Source: Zygnema cylindricum
Taxonomy: Eukaryota > Streptophyta > Zygnematophyceae > Zygnematales > Zygnemataceae
DNA length: 64,000 nt
Assembly (NCBI GenBank): GCA_037447655.1
Contig: JBBHKE010002302.1
Span: 97,779-161,778 of the forward strand
Direction of reading: 5' to 3'
Within the stretch, counting starts at the first letter, position 1, and each line of letters starts with the position of its first letter. The position numbers were made by a program, and so were the translations under genes. Below, piece after piece: positions 1 to 10,575 of the stretch. The notes beneath the pieces were generated by a model. The model saw nothing but the letters and a program-made list of their open reading frames with translations. It was not told where the DNA came from and did no database searches.

Positions 1-775
1 AGTTTTGTAAGGTCCTCACTGATGTAATTGACAAGCACTTATTTTTGAATCTGGTCAGTGCTTTGCTTTGTGACTAGGTCTTTGCTCTTTTCTAACCTTT
101 CCCCTCTTTATCTCCGATTTGCTGAACTTGCCTTCTTCATGGCGGTAGGAGTTCCTCTTGGAGGTGGAACTCCTTCGAATTCACCTTCCTTTGGGAGTGG
201 ACTTGGCCTTCGGCCAATCCTCGGTTTTCTTCCCTTTCGGCTCTAGGCATTGTAAGTTCTTTTTCATCTTCAAAACACTCTCACATCACCTGGCTCAATA
301 TCTTTAAAACCCTAAAAAACCGAAGGTCAAGCCTTGTAAAGTCAAGACATACAGAGATGCATTGCTGACTTTTCTTGCAAAGGCATCTTCTTCGCCTTTT
401 ACCATCTCAGTTTCAGTTAGAAGGCCAAGGGTAGTGAAAGTCGGTAGGACAAGGAGAGACGGGAGAAGATCAATAATTATTTTCATCTTCCAAGTAAAAT
501 ATTTTACCAGTAACCTGCATCGAAAAAAGAACAATGGAAGAAAAAAAATATATCTGTCTAATTTAATTTTGTAAACCAGTTTTTGTCATATGTCAGCAGA
601 TATTCTTCGCAGTTTTCTTGATTTGAAAGAAAGAGACTTCAACTTATTTTCGAGAAGAGTAGCCCTAGCAGGTGGAATGGAGGAACCTTCGAGAGCCATG
701 GCTTTCGAATGCTGCGTCTTTTTTTCTTTCTCTGAATTTTTGAAACTTCTGGAACCTACTGAAAGCTCAACATAA
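1..775. repeat. Dispersed repeat block, no convincing gene
   Basis: Positions 1-240 match 12335-12590 in the same orientation (shared text around the phrase GGCGGTAGGAGTTCC). Positions about 310-365 instead match the reverse complement of about 12065-12125, so the copy is rearranged. Short open frames here have no recognisable domain and look like chance frames. The related block at 11-14 kb lies beside retroelement gag sequence, so this is probably retroelement debris. Confidence 0.5.
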
Positions 776-920
776 GGTTGGAGACCTATAACACGTTTTC
801 ATCAGCATCTTCAGGCCGGCGGTAAATATGTGACGCTCATATTTAAACATTAATTTTCATATTGATAATTATAGCATAAACATGACTAGATGACATACGA
901 TTAGAGTACGGTATTACAGC

Positions 921-1100
921 ATAGTATAGTATAGTATAGTATAGTATAGTATAGTACAGTATAGTACAGTATAGTACAGTATAGTACAGTATAGTACAGT
1001 ATAGTACAGTATAGTACAGTATAGTACAGTATAGTACAGTATAGTACAGTATAGTATAGTATAGTATAGTATAGTATAGTATAGTATAGTATATTATAGT
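921..1100. repeat. Pentanucleotide satellite (ATAGT)n
   Basis: About 180 bp of near-perfect ATAGT units. The centre alternates ATAGT and ACAGT, giving a 10-bp higher-order unit, while both flanks are pure ATAGT. This layout suggests that a mutated unit was amplified in the middle of an older array. Confidence 0.95.
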
Positions 1101-1997
1101 ATTTATATAGATATACTATAGTATTATCATAGTGTTATACATAGCACACACGTATGGTCTCTATACATACTATTTACATGTACATTTGAAAAACAACCAT
1201 TGATCTCACCGATTTCATATTTGTTCGTCGGATCTTTTTATTATTTCTGCATTATTGAACCGTTTTAGCATTGCTATCACAACTTTAAAATGTTTAAGTG
1301 TCAACGCTGTTAAATTCTTGGGATTCTTCGACTATCTTTGCATGATTAATAAAGCCCCCTAGTCAGCAGGAATGCACTTCGCATGCATGGAAAAAAAAAC
1401 AAAACAACGTGAAAAAATAATGAAGTCAATCGAAAGTCCATAAAGGTCGGCATGTAATTTAAAAAAAAGGTACAAAAAGTAATGCACGTTTCAGAGAAAC
1501 CAGTTTTGATGTAAATATAATATACCATAACTTGCTAGCTTGGATTAGATAAGGAATTATAAACCGTACGAACACTGAAAATTTTAGTACGAAAACTTTC
1601 ATGTGATACAATGATTATCCATAAAAGGTCAAATTTATCGGCGTGTCTAAGCCTGCTCAGTACCAAATATTTTTTTTTTTCTGCTGAAAACAAGACTGCA
1701 TGGCTTTTCTTTTCTTTTGAATGGTTTTTTGAAACTTTGGCTCTCTCCTTATGTTCTTCTTTCCTTTTTTTTTTCATTTTTCAACAGCATTTGCATGGAT
1801 TTTTTCCTATTTCGTTCGGAATTTTCCAATGTCGTTTTCTTCAAATTCTGCCAGTTAGGGCAACTGTATATATTTGACAAGCTGTAATTCGGTAACAAGT
1901 TCTTAGAATATTTTTTGAGTAAATGGATAGAAAGCCAAAATTCAAACCCTGCACCAGCACTAATAAAAAGAAAGTGAAATCACGAAATAAAGAAACT
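1101..1997. other. AT-rich upstream flank of the DUF674 gene
   Basis: No gene is seen. The last ~120 bp (from about 1880) resemble the sequence upstream of the DUF674 first-exon copies at 7589, 9257 and 35763, so this is shared 5' flank or 5' UTR. A TATATAT stretch at about 1866-1872 lies ~130 bp before the start codon and could be a TATA box, but nothing tests that. Confidence 0.4.
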
Positions 1998-3206
1998 ATG
2001 GCTGCTTCAGGATCTTCCTCCGTTCCTCCAATAAGAATCAATCTTCTCGGAGATAAGGTGAAATGTTTTCTAATGTCACTATGGTAATGAAAAGAATACC
2101 AGTTCAAGTTCATGTTTATTCAATTCCGGTTTAAACAAAAAAAATTGAAGTTATGCTGATATTAATCTTATAAAATTTCTGTTTATGTAAAAAGTTTGAA
2201 GTTTTCCTTCAAGTTTAATTGCAAAAACTCCTGCTTTCGGCAAAACAGATAACAATATAAATAACTATGTTTCATACCCCTTTTTCATGTGCAGAAAAGC
2301 GGAAAAGTTCTTTACATGGAGGCAGGAAAAGACTTCACGGATCTCCTTTTTTCTCTCCTCCTTTTACCTGCTTCCACCACCTTTGGCCTTCTATTTGAGA
2401 ATGGGATGTTCAAAGAAAGGGAGGATGTCTTTGCAGGAATTGTTAACTTGTACGGCAGCCTGTTGAAACTTCAAGATCACTATTTGCTCGATAAAAAATC
2501 GGAGCTCACTTCCCCAAAGCTTCCTATTGGTGCTACAAGTCAATCAATGTTCCGATTGACAAATAGCAGCACAGCTGGAGATAAGTTTTACCGATGCTCA
2601 TACGGTGCTGTGTACATCAACTCGGGCTTGAAATGTACCAACAAAGCATCGACAAATTTCAACGCTCGTTGCAAGGATTGCAACAACGGAAACATGACAG
2701 TGGAGGTGACATTGGTGGACGATTCTGGTCCAGTAGCGGATGCGAATGCTGCAGGTCAGAGCATGAAAGGTTTTGTAAAGGAGACTGTCACATTTGTCGT
2801 CACCGATGACTTAGAAATCTTTCCTGCTTCGACTATAAAAACATTCACTTTGTTAAATCGTTTGAAAGTTTGTAAACTCGAGGATTTGGAGAACCTCGAT
2901 GTTAGACGTCGACGCAAAAATGGTAATATATTTCCACTTAATATTGTTGTTCAATAAATGCTTATATTTCGCTAGGAATACATGTAGGAAAGGATCATGA
3001 GAAATTTGATTTAGAAGTGGAAGTTTTTTGAATTTTATTTATTTCTTAGACGTTCTTACGATATATTGGTGTTGTTTTTGAAATTGGCTGGTCGCCAGGC
3101 TCTTTGGATTGTCCGATCGGCGTATGAAAGCACAACTGTTCTTAATGACGTCTTCGGGAGAATTTTTAAAGCAAGTTGTCAAAATATGGAAAATAGGAGG
3201 AGGTAA
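1998..3206 (+). CDS. DUF674 family protein, three exons, possible frameshift
   Basis: I read exon 1 as 1998-2057 (20 codons, ending GATAAG then GT), exon 2 as 2295-2922 (after TGTGCAG) and exon 3 as 3099-3206 (after GTCGCCAG). The product resembles plant DUF674 proteins, whose biochemical role is unknown. Matching features are KVLYMEAGKDF followed by an LLFSLLLLP stretch near the exon 2 start, FYRC and CKDCNNG cysteine motifs mid-protein, VTDDLEIFPASTIKTFTLLN, and the C-terminal TTVLNDVFGRIFK in exon 3. The exon 1/2 join is phase 0. Exon 2 is one base longer than its paralogue implies: GTTAGACGTCGAC here corresponds to a GTT-GAn-type frame in the copy at 17369. Exon 3 is therefore out of frame unless splicing differs. 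No other strong break is visible. It is either a recently damaged gene or one with a shortened C-terminus. Confidence 0.72.
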
Positions 3207-4461
3207 ATATTTTCAATATTTTGGAGCCTTTGAATCTATCTTGCCTAGAAAGAAACTTACAAAGAAACAAACAATCTGGCATAGTAAGAATTGGACAACA
3301 TGTGACCTGATGCGTAGGGCAATATTCGTGCTGACATTTGAATGTGGTCAAATAATGAGGATCTTAACTCCTAACAGAAGACTATTTTTGTGCAATCGAA
3401 GGTGCCTCAACAAATATTGTTTTTTGTCTCTTGTTTTGACGTTTTATTCATGAAGTCGTGCATTCATCAAGCTCCAGCTCCTATGCAATTGAAGGTGCCA
3501 AGACAAATATTAATTTTCATTTCGTGTTTTGACATCTTGTTCGTGAAGTCAAGCACTCATCAATCTACCTCTAATTGGATGATGTCCAACACTCTCCTAT
3601 CTATCTTTGTATGTTCACATTTTCTCCTTTGATCTTCAAGACTCTCCTCTTATTTCTTTGTAAGTTTCACATTTTCAACTTTTTTCAGCTTTCTGATGAC
3701 AGCATCAAACGGATTTGTGATGAATTTTGTTGTATTATTCTTACTCGTGCTACAAAAACTGTGCTTTAAAAGCTAAGTTCAACATTCAAACATCTTTTAA
3801 TTCTTTCTTCCCTTTTGTTATGGCATGATCCTCGGATTTCTATTATATTTATTATTAAATGCATGCTTTTCATGGATCAATGGGCAAACAATTGGAATGT
3901 CACATAAAATTTGATATTAACTGATCAGGCTGAAAGCAAAGTGTTGGAAATGGAGGGTTAATATTGAACAAAAATAAAAGTAAAAACTTTCGCAAACGGA
4001 ATGTCAAACAACAACAATCTGCACAGATGAACAATGAGGCTTTGTGAACTTTAAATGGTTGAAGTTTAGCTTTGTAGATGATATCATGGACATTTTAAAC
4101 TAAAGTTTTCGGAAGTTTGTAGATATACCTTTTTAGTTACGGTTTGTGAAAGCTCAGGGAAGAAGGAATTCTAAAGAGTGTTAGAAAACATGACTTAGTC
4201 AGACATACTCTTTATAACTCTGTACTTTTATTAAGCTGCTGTACTTTTATTAAGCTGCACTGCAGATTTTAGTTGTATATTAGTTGTTACCCCACCCTGG
4301 CAAACCAACCCTAAATTTTTTTGTGTGGCTGGTTGCTACATCTGTTTTCAATTAGATTTTTTGTCGATGGTTGGTCCATCTGCCCTCCAACACACACAAG
4401 ACAGATTCTCATGAGAAGTGGGCAAGTTTTTTGGCTGGATTGACATGTGAACAATGCTTAG
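3207..4461. repeat. DUF674 3' flank, duplicated
   Basis: No gene is recognised. From about 3220 to 3990 the sequence is recognisably similar to 25375-25990, including a shared stretch near GGATCAATGGGCAAA (about 3874 and 25937). That second copy lies beyond the lone DUF674 exon at 21880, separated from it by 3.4 kb of inserted elements. This supports duplication of whole loci rather than of single exons. Confidence 0.6.
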
Positions 4462-4605
4462 GGTTATGTTGGGTAGTGCATATATGGTTATGTTGGGTAG
4501 TGCACATATGGTTATGTTGGGCAGGGCATATATGGTTATGTTGGGTAGTGCACATATGGTTATGTTGGGTAGTGCACATATGGTTATGTTAGGCAGGGCA
4601 CATAT
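4462..4605 (+). repeat. 24-bp tandem repeat, six copies
   Basis: Six units of GGTTATGTTGGGTAGTGCAC plus ATAT, some with GGCAGGGCA in place of GGTAGTGCA. The repeat is open in one frame and would encode a repeating LCWVVHIW peptide, but there is no other sign of coding. The related block at 19660 has a single unit, so the expansion is local. Confidence 0.9.
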
Positions 4606-5500
4606 TGGGCGATCTCTCTTGTTAGAATATTAAGGCTTTTTTAAAAAAGCAAAATGGTAAACCACCTCAGCACATAGGAACAAAAGACGAAAGGCGAAAA
4701 TGAAATTGAAAAACTGAACGCCTTTTTTTCTTCTTTCTTTTTCCTTCTTTTTTTTTTCCCGTTGAAAGAAACTCGAAAGCAATGTGGGTACAAGTAAAAT
4801 AAAAGGGAACAATATTGTTTAAGAAACTACACAAACAAGGGTAAGCTAACTAAAGACGCTGAAAGGAACAACAAGCAAAAAAACAACAACAAAAGCGCAC
4901 CGAAACAAAAACTACCAAACCAAACCAAAATAGTGTTAAAGACTCTAAAAACGAGCCTTTAACCACCCAACCAAAGGAGTTTCGGATAACGTCAACGATC
5001 TATGACAACAATAATACATCGACAATCTACAATAACAGTAGTTGACCGAAGGAGTTGACCGGAGTTGACTGAAGGAGGTAGCAGGTAAAAATAGCACATC
5101 GGCGGTCCATAACAGAAATAGGAGATCAAAAGAGGATACGGCGAAGCATAGTGTACCTCTCCACCAATGATGGAAAAGTTGATTTACGATGATAGTTAAA
5201 GAGTAGACAATCGGATTCAGGTCTTCATTCTTCTAAATATTGGATCCCTCCCGATTGAAGTTGTGATTAAAATTGCTTAAATTATTGGTTTATGGCATAT
5301 AACAACAATGACATTATGACAGCTCTTACTCAAGTTGAGAGGTTTGGAAAGTTGAAGTTCCCAAATTCCTCAACGGCTTTGTGACAATGACCTCCGTCAA
5401 CAATTTGCGGCCTGTACGATACGTCAAAAGCTGGTGGACCGTACCGTATTGATTTTTGACTATTTCGTACAAAAAGTCAAATTAGGTGTGCTCCTAGTAA
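4606..5500. repeat. Repeat block shared with 19640-20360
   Basis: Sequence from about 4425 (GGCTGGATTGACA) through about 5150 matches the block beginning near 19650, including a CACATCGACAATCC-type motif recurring at irregular spacing. Minus-strand open frames in both copies are hydrophobic low-complexity readings of the purine-rich strand and are not supported as genes. Confidence 0.55.
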
Positions 5501-5640
5501 ATTGAGTGTGGGCGCAGCTTTTCCCTTTCGGTTAGAACATATTTCTATACAAATTAATAAAATAAATTATAGACCTTTGGTTGCCTGTCTGAAAACCTTT
5601 AAATATGCCGATTTTATTCGTCTTCAGAACATGAACGGCA

Positions 5641-5671
5641 TGACCACGACCACGACTACGACCACGACACG
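5641..5671 (+). repeat. GACCAC-type simple repeat
   Basis: A short imperfect run of ACCACG/ACGACT triplets. A longer run of similar composition is at 6757-6912, in a related flanking context. Confidence 0.7.
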
Positions 5672-5827
5672 ATCGCTGAGGTCGCCCCAAGGACTGTTAC
5701 CCGTACATAAGTACAATAGGACAATATGGACTAGTACTTAGACGTTTTGATTGATTTACAAAGTACTGTAGTTTAAAATTTAAAGTGTGTGAAAATTACA
5801 GTAGGTTCAGTATAGTACTGTAAAGTA

Positions 5828-6043
5828 CACCTTGAATCGTTATTATCGTCAATGTTTTTTTCGCCACTTAAAACATCTTTTCTCCATCCACAATTGTTGG
5901 ATTTTCAATTTGAGACCGCCAATCGGGAGCTGAGAATATTTCCTTTCAATCGCAACCGTCAGATCCGAAATCCGACAAGTGTGTACGGAAAAATATGTTT
6001 TAAGTGGCGAAAAAAACATTGACGCTAATAGCGATTCATGGTG
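5828..6043. mobile_element. MITE with long TIRs, TA target site
   Basis: 216-bp element flanked by TA on both sides. The inverted ends begin CACCTTGAATCG and CACCATGAATCG and stay complementary for about 55 bp, through TTTTTTTCGCCACTTAAAAC. It has no coding capacity. TA duplication is typical of Tc1/mariner-type MITEs. It belongs to the same family as the copies at 50361, 50576, 56976, 57203 and 59115. Confidence 0.88.
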
Positions 6044-6228
6044 TACTACTGAAGCAATCTTACATGTGGTTTCTTCGGCGTATTATACTTAAGAAAACAT
6101 ACTAAAGCTGTATAGTACGATATAAATCGTACTTTTGAACTATAGAAGAGAACCGGATGAGATGGCAAGAAAAGTCGAAGGGAACGAGAGACGGATGACG
6201 TCAGCGGAGATTGCCCTAGTGCTAACAG

Positions 6229-6587
6229 TAGTGTTGGGTATCAAAGACCTATTGCCGATATTCGATATATATCGAATTTTAGGTATCCGATAATCGATTT
6301 ATTGAATCCATGTACCTAGACGCTAAATATCCAAATATTTATGCGATATTATTTTTTCCGATTTTTCTCTCGCCCCCCGTGGCTTTCAGGGGGGGGGAGT
6401 ATATATCCGTACGATTTTCCGTATGATTTTTCGTACTTTAACTGTACGGACATCCATTTTTTGCGATATATATCGCGATAATTTATGTTGGTCCCGGTAC
6501 GATATATCGAGGTATCTGCTCGATCGATATTCGATATATCGAATATCGAAATTATCGTGATATGAATTTACCCGATACCCAACACTA
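6229..6587. mobile_element. hAT-like MITE with 8-bp target duplication
   Basis: 359-bp element with perfect terminal repeats TAGTGTTGGGTATC / GATACCCAACACTA. It is flanked by an exact 8-bp direct repeat GCTAACAG at 6221-6228 and 6588-6595. Eight-base duplications and TAGTG-type ends are hallmarks of the hAT superfamily. The interior is rich in CGATATATCG palindromes and has no coding frame. Confidence 0.92.
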
Positions 6588-6756
6588 GCTAACAGTATAC
6601 TCCGTGGAATAACTTTTTGACTTCGTATTCAGATGGTGCGGGAGGTTTTCTATCTTTATCTATAAATTCTAGAACTTTGATCGCCTTCAAGGGAACCTTT
6701 AAATATGCAGTGTGTCTGTCTTACTTTTTGCGTTGTGGACGGCGTTCGTCAGTAGT

Positions 6757-6912
6757 GCGTAATCGTATGCCCCGACGGCGACCAAGACGGCCACCACGAC
6801 ACCGACCACGACCACGACCACAATGACGACCACACAGACACCGACCAGGTAAATTTAAACAGCGACCACGAAAGCGACGTCGACGGCGACAACGACCACG
6901 ACCACGACCATA
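6757..6912. repeat. GACCAC/GACGGC-rich low-complexity repeat
   Basis: Runs of CGACCACGACCACGACC with interspersed GACGGCG. It yields Arg/Pro-rich (+) and Ser/Trp-rich (-) chance frames that I do not call as genes. Confidence 0.8.
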
Positions 6913-7115
6913 CCGACTGGGTCACTTTAAAAATAAGCGAGGTTTCCCAAAAGTGGCGCAAAGGTTTAAGGAGTATACAAACCGTAGGACCATCCAGGGA
7001 AAAGGTACGGGTGTTTTTTTTGGAACCGCCATTAAAAACGGGCATTAAAAACGGGCATGAAAAACGGGCATGATAAACTAGACAAGGTACATGCCCATGT
7101 AACGGGCGTTGATTT

Positions 7116-7419
7116 CATAGTTCAAATGAGGCATTTTTATGGTAGGCCTTTGGTCAGCGCTTTTATTGTAAGTTGTGTTATGGGCTTTTCATGTGATCTT
7201 CTTAGATCGCTACTTTAATCATCGACCGTCCGATCGTCCAAATCTGACGGTGTAAATAATTATTTTTGGTCTGAATGTTTTAATTGGTCCAATTTTTGGT
7301 CTTAATGTTTTAATTGGTCCAAATAGGTCCGAACACAATATGGGTCTTAAGGTCATATTATATGTTTTGCATATAATAGGCATATTGTATGGGCCTACTT
7401 TCACCAAGTTTTGACTATG
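7116..7419. mobile_element. Short TIR element, CATAGTTCAAA ends
   Basis: The left end CATAGTTCAAA is matched by an inverted CATAGTCAAAA at the right. The interior shares text with the larger element at 55984-56664 (GGTAGGCCTTTGGT, ACCGTCCGATCGTCC, GCATATTGTATGGGC). No target-site duplication is obvious. Confidence 0.6.
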
Positions 7420-7588
7420 GTTGATTTACTTGGTGCGGGAGGTTTTCTATCGACAAAATAGCTCGCTTCAAGAAATAGTTCGCTTCAAGATGTAGAAAAT
7501 CGATTATTAGGCGTATTAGATAGGAAGCCAGGATTCATATTCAACTGCCAAAGAAAGAGTCTAAGAGTCTAACCAAAAACAGAGAACT

Positions 7589-7648
7589 GTGGCTACTTCT
7601 GCTTCTTCTCCCGTTCCTCCAATAGTAATCAGTCTCCTAGGAGATAAG
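7589..7648 (+). pseudogene. DUF674 first exon, start codon lost
   Basis: Sixty bases homologous to exon 1 of the gene at 1998, ending GGAGATAAG before a GT donor. The start codon position reads GTG instead of ATG. No second exon follows before the next duplicated exon 1, so this is an orphan exon. Confidence 0.75.
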
Positions 7649-7924
7649 GTGCTTTTTTTTTCCAATGACAATATGATGATGTAGGGAATTACCAACTCAG
7701 ATTATTGCGATTAATATTCCTGAAGTTAATTCAAAATTATGCTAATTCAAATTTATGCAATATTCATGATTTGGCAAAGTAATATAAAGTAAAACAATAA
7801 AAAGGATTGACATAACTTGTTGTTGGATTGGCATTTGAAGCCGGTTCAATACGGGGTAGAATGTGATACGTCACACTCGAAGCCGCCTAAAATAAAAAGG
7901 TACGGACCCGCCAAGCTCTACATC

Positions 7925-7996
7925 GAGCTGGTGGCATAGTGGTTAGTGCGCTGACAGCTCAAGTCAGAGGTCCTAAGACGAGCCCTGGCCAGCTCA
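7925..7996 (+). other. tRNA-like cloverleaf inside TRIM left LTR
   Basis: The 7-bp acceptor stem GAGCTGG/CCAGCTC is perfect. The D arm is GCA-loop-TGC with an A-box-like TGGCATAGTGG. The anticodon stem CTGAC/GTCAG is perfect, with 7-base loop AGCTCAA and a CTC triplet at the anticodon position. The T arm is decayed in this LTR. Base 33 is G rather than U, which argues against a working tRNA. It is more likely a tRNA-derived pol III promoter fossil carried by the LTR. Confidence 0.7.
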
Positions 7997-8208
7997 CTTT
8001 TCCCTAGTATGGGCCATACAGAATCCCGAATTTCAAGGAAATCAACATGGTATCGGAGCTAACGGGATTGCGGATGGTGTGACCGACCTTCCCGTGAAGA
8101 GGGGTGTTGGATTGGCACGTGAAGCCGGTTTGATACGGGGTAGAATGTGGTACGTCACACTCGAAGCCGCCTAAAATAAAAAGGTACGGACCCACCATGC
8201 TCTACATC

Positions 8209-8281
8209 GAGTTGGTGGCACAGTGGTTAGTTTGCTCACAGCTCTAATCAAAGGTCCCAGGTTCAAGCCCTAGCCGGCTCA
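8209..8281 (+). other. tRNA-like cloverleaf inside TRIM right LTR
   Basis: Homologous to the structure at 7925. Here the B box GGTTCAAGCCC is well preserved, with T stem CCAGG/CCTAG pairing at four of five positions. The acceptor stem GAGTTGG/CCGGCTC still pairs fully using two G-U pairs. The anticodon stem has decayed. The two LTRs thus preserve complementary halves of one ancestral cloverleaf. Confidence 0.7.
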
Positions 8282-8530
8282 CTTTTCCCTAGTATGGGAC
8301 AATACCGAATCCCATATTTCACGGAAATCAACATGAGGTTATAGGCCCACCACGCTTACATATGACATCTAACACAACGAAACCTAGCCTGTACGAACCA
8401 CTAGGTCGATAGCAACGGGAGAGGCATGAAAACAAATTAAAAGATTGGACAAGTTCAGGCACCTTGAAAAATGTAGTTATAGTCAAGAGGCCACAAGGCG
8501 TAAGCCGAAGTGAGCCCCAATTAGAATACA

Positions 8531-8915
8531 AATTAGAGTTTTCAATTCTAATATATGTACGTTTTAAATAGTATGGAGTACGGACGACGTCCGATCGTGC
8601 AAAGTTGTACTTTTATAAGTAAAAAAGTACAAATAATGATTTAATACAGGCCATTATCATAAAACTGCGTTTTAACAAAACCGCGAAGTGCAAACGTTAG
8701 AGTGACGATAAACTGTACGTTTTGTCAGATTCTGTACGAATACCTTATTTACAGTAGAGGATATTAGCTTGCCAAATTAGAGTACACCGCATAAATTAGA
8801 GTAAGTTCCTTTCTGAAACAGTTCAATGACATAAATTAGAGTAAATTACTCTAATTATGTTTTTCTCTTTTTCTACTCTAATTTTTTCATTACTTTAATT
8901 ACGATGCGCGGTGTA
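8531..8915. mobile_element. MITE, 5'-truncated copy of the 57980 family
   Basis: Closely similar to 58110-58486 (shared GGAGTACGGACGACGTCCG and TTATAAGTAAAAAAGTACAA). The right terminus ATTACGATGCGCGGTGTA is intact. The left terminus is missing, replaced by the end of the duplicated block. Confidence 0.75.
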
Positions 8916-9256
8916 TGTACTTAAGATAACATAGTAACATACTAAAGTCGTATAGTACGATATAAATCGTACTTTTGAGCTATGGAACAGAACCGTATGA
9001 GATGGCACGAAGGCCGAAGGGAAAGAGAGACGAATGACGTCACCGGAGATTGCCTTAGCGACAACACTCACAACAGTATACAACGTGAACTGACTTTCTG
9101 ACTTCATATTCAGATGGTGCGGGCGGTTCAGATGGTGTTCTATCGACGAAATAGCTCGCTTCGAGATGTAGAAAATCGGTTATTCGGCTTATTAGATAGA
9201 AAGTCAGGTTTCATATTCAACTACCAAAGAAAGAGTCTAACCAGAAACAGAGAACT

Positions 9257-9316
9257 ATGGCTACTTCAACTTCTTCTCCCGTTCCTCCAATAGTAATCAG
9301 TCTCCTAGGAGATAAG
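9257..9316 (+). pseudogene. DUF674 first exon, open, orphaned
   Basis: Twenty open codons from ATG, starting MATSTSSPVPPIVISLLGDK, ending at GATAAG before GT. This is the best candidate first exon for the broken second exon at 17369, which would imply an 8-kb intron filled with transposon relics. That link is inference from order and orientation only. Confidence 0.65.
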
Positions 9317-9488
9317 GTGCTTTTTTTTTCCAATGACAATATGATGATGTAGGGAATTACCAACTCAGATTATTGCGATTAATATTCCTGAAGTTAATTC
9401 AAAATTATGCTAATTCAAATTTATGCAATATTCATGATTTGGCAAAGTAATATAAAGTAAAACAATAAAAAGGATTGACATAACTTGT

Positions 9489-10001
9489 TGTTGGATTGGC
9501 ATTTGAAGCCGGTTCAATACGGGGTAGAATGTGATACGTCACACTCGAAGCCGCCTAAAATAAAAAGGTACGGACCCGCCAAGCTCTACATCGAGCTGGT
9601 GGCATAGTGGTTAGTGCGCTGACAGCTCAAGTCAGAGGTCCTAAGACGAGCCCTGGCCAGCTCACTTTTCCCTAGTATGGGCCATACAGAATCCCGAATT
9701 TCAAGGAAATCAACATGGTATCGGAGCTAACGGGATTGCGGATGGTGTGACCGACCTTCCCGTGAAGAGGGGTGTTGGATTGGCACGTGAAGCCGGTTTG
9801 ATACGGGGTAGAATGTGGTACGTCACACTCGAAGCCGCCTAAAATAAAAAGGTACGGACCCACCATGCTCTACATCGAGTTGGTGGCACAGTGGTTAGTT
9901 TGCTCACAGCTCTAATCAAAGGTCCCAGGTTCAAGCCCTAGCCGGCTCACTTTTCCCTAGTATGGGACAATACCGAATCCCATATTTCACGGAAATCAAC
10001 A
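9489..10001 (+). mobile_element. TRIM retrotransposon, copy 2 (by duplication)
   Basis: Same structure as the copy at 7821, shifted by 1668 bp: LTRs 9489-9715 and 9773-10001, interior 9716-9772 with TGGTATCGGAGC and a GAAGAGGGG tract. The tRNA-like folds are at 9593-9664 and 9877-9949. It shares flanking sequence with copy 1, so it arose by segmental duplication and not by a second insertion. Confidence 0.85.
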
Positions 10002-10575
10002 TGAGGTTATAGGCCCACCACGCTTACATATGACATCTAACACAACGAAACCTAGCCTGTACGAACCACTAGGTCGATAGCAACGGGAGAGGCATGAAAA
10101 CAAATTAAAAGATTGGACAAGTTCAGGCACCTTGAAAAATGTAGTTATAGTCAAGAGGCCACAAGGCGTAAGCCGAAGTGAGCCCCAATTAGAATACAAA
10201 TTGTTCCTACGCAATAACTTTAATAAAGTTGCATTCTCCTTCTATGTTATATGATATGAATCCTAATAAAAAATGTACAAAGAGTTTTGAGCAAATAAAG
10301 TAAATGCTTTCCTGTATGAATCTTGAGAGTATTCAGACTGTGAGAGTGATCTGCATGACATTTCTATGAGATAGTTATTTTATATGCCATGTTGCACTAT
10401 ATATGTCATCCTGTGTGTCATCTTGTGATGAAATGCCTAAATAAGTGGTGCAATGAGATGTTCCCGTTTTGTCGCTTTCCACCACAATGTGCCACTCCTC
10501 GACTTTGACACAATCTGTACACAAAATAAGGTTTGCTAAATCGTCGTGAGATTCCCTACAATTCGATTCGTCGCG

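Larger units (their letters stand above)
7821..8333 (+). mobile_element. TRIM retrotransposon, copy 1
   Basis: Two direct terminal repeats, 7821-8047 (227 bp) and 8105-8333 (229 bp), both start TGTTGGATTGGC and end AAATCAACA, so they have TG...CA ends. The 57-bp interior starts with TGGTATCGGAGC, one base from the usual plant initiator-tRNA(Met) primer site TGGTATCAGAGC, and ends in the purine tract GAAGAGGGG. That is the complete layout of a terminal-repeat retrotransposon in miniature, with no coding capacity. I see no 5-bp target duplication (CTTGT versus TGAGG). Each LTR contains a tRNA-like fold, listed separately. Confidence 0.85.
7430..8530. repeat. Segmental duplication, copy 1
   Basis: This block recurs at 9115-10200. 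The two copies appear identical over most of 7600-8530 with a constant 1668-bp offset, and diverge more before about 7580. Each copy carries a DUF674 upstream flank, a DUF674 first exon, a TRIM element and a ~190 bp tail that also occurs at 16690-16870. Confidence 0.9.
9115..10200. repeat. Segmental duplication, copy 2
   Basis: Second copy of 7430-8530 with the same internal order. Beyond 10200 it continues into sequence also found at 16860-17345, so copy 2 retains more of the ancestral arrangement than copy 1. Confidence 0.9.

Noticed and set aside
921-1100. Regular repeats resembling a CRISPR array
   Set aside because: Five-base units with no spacers; a simple satellite in plant nuclear DNA.
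8004-8531. Minus-strand frames repeated at 9672-10214, apparently conserved
   Set aside because: Identity is explained by the recent DNA duplication; they lie over TRIM LTRs and shared flank.
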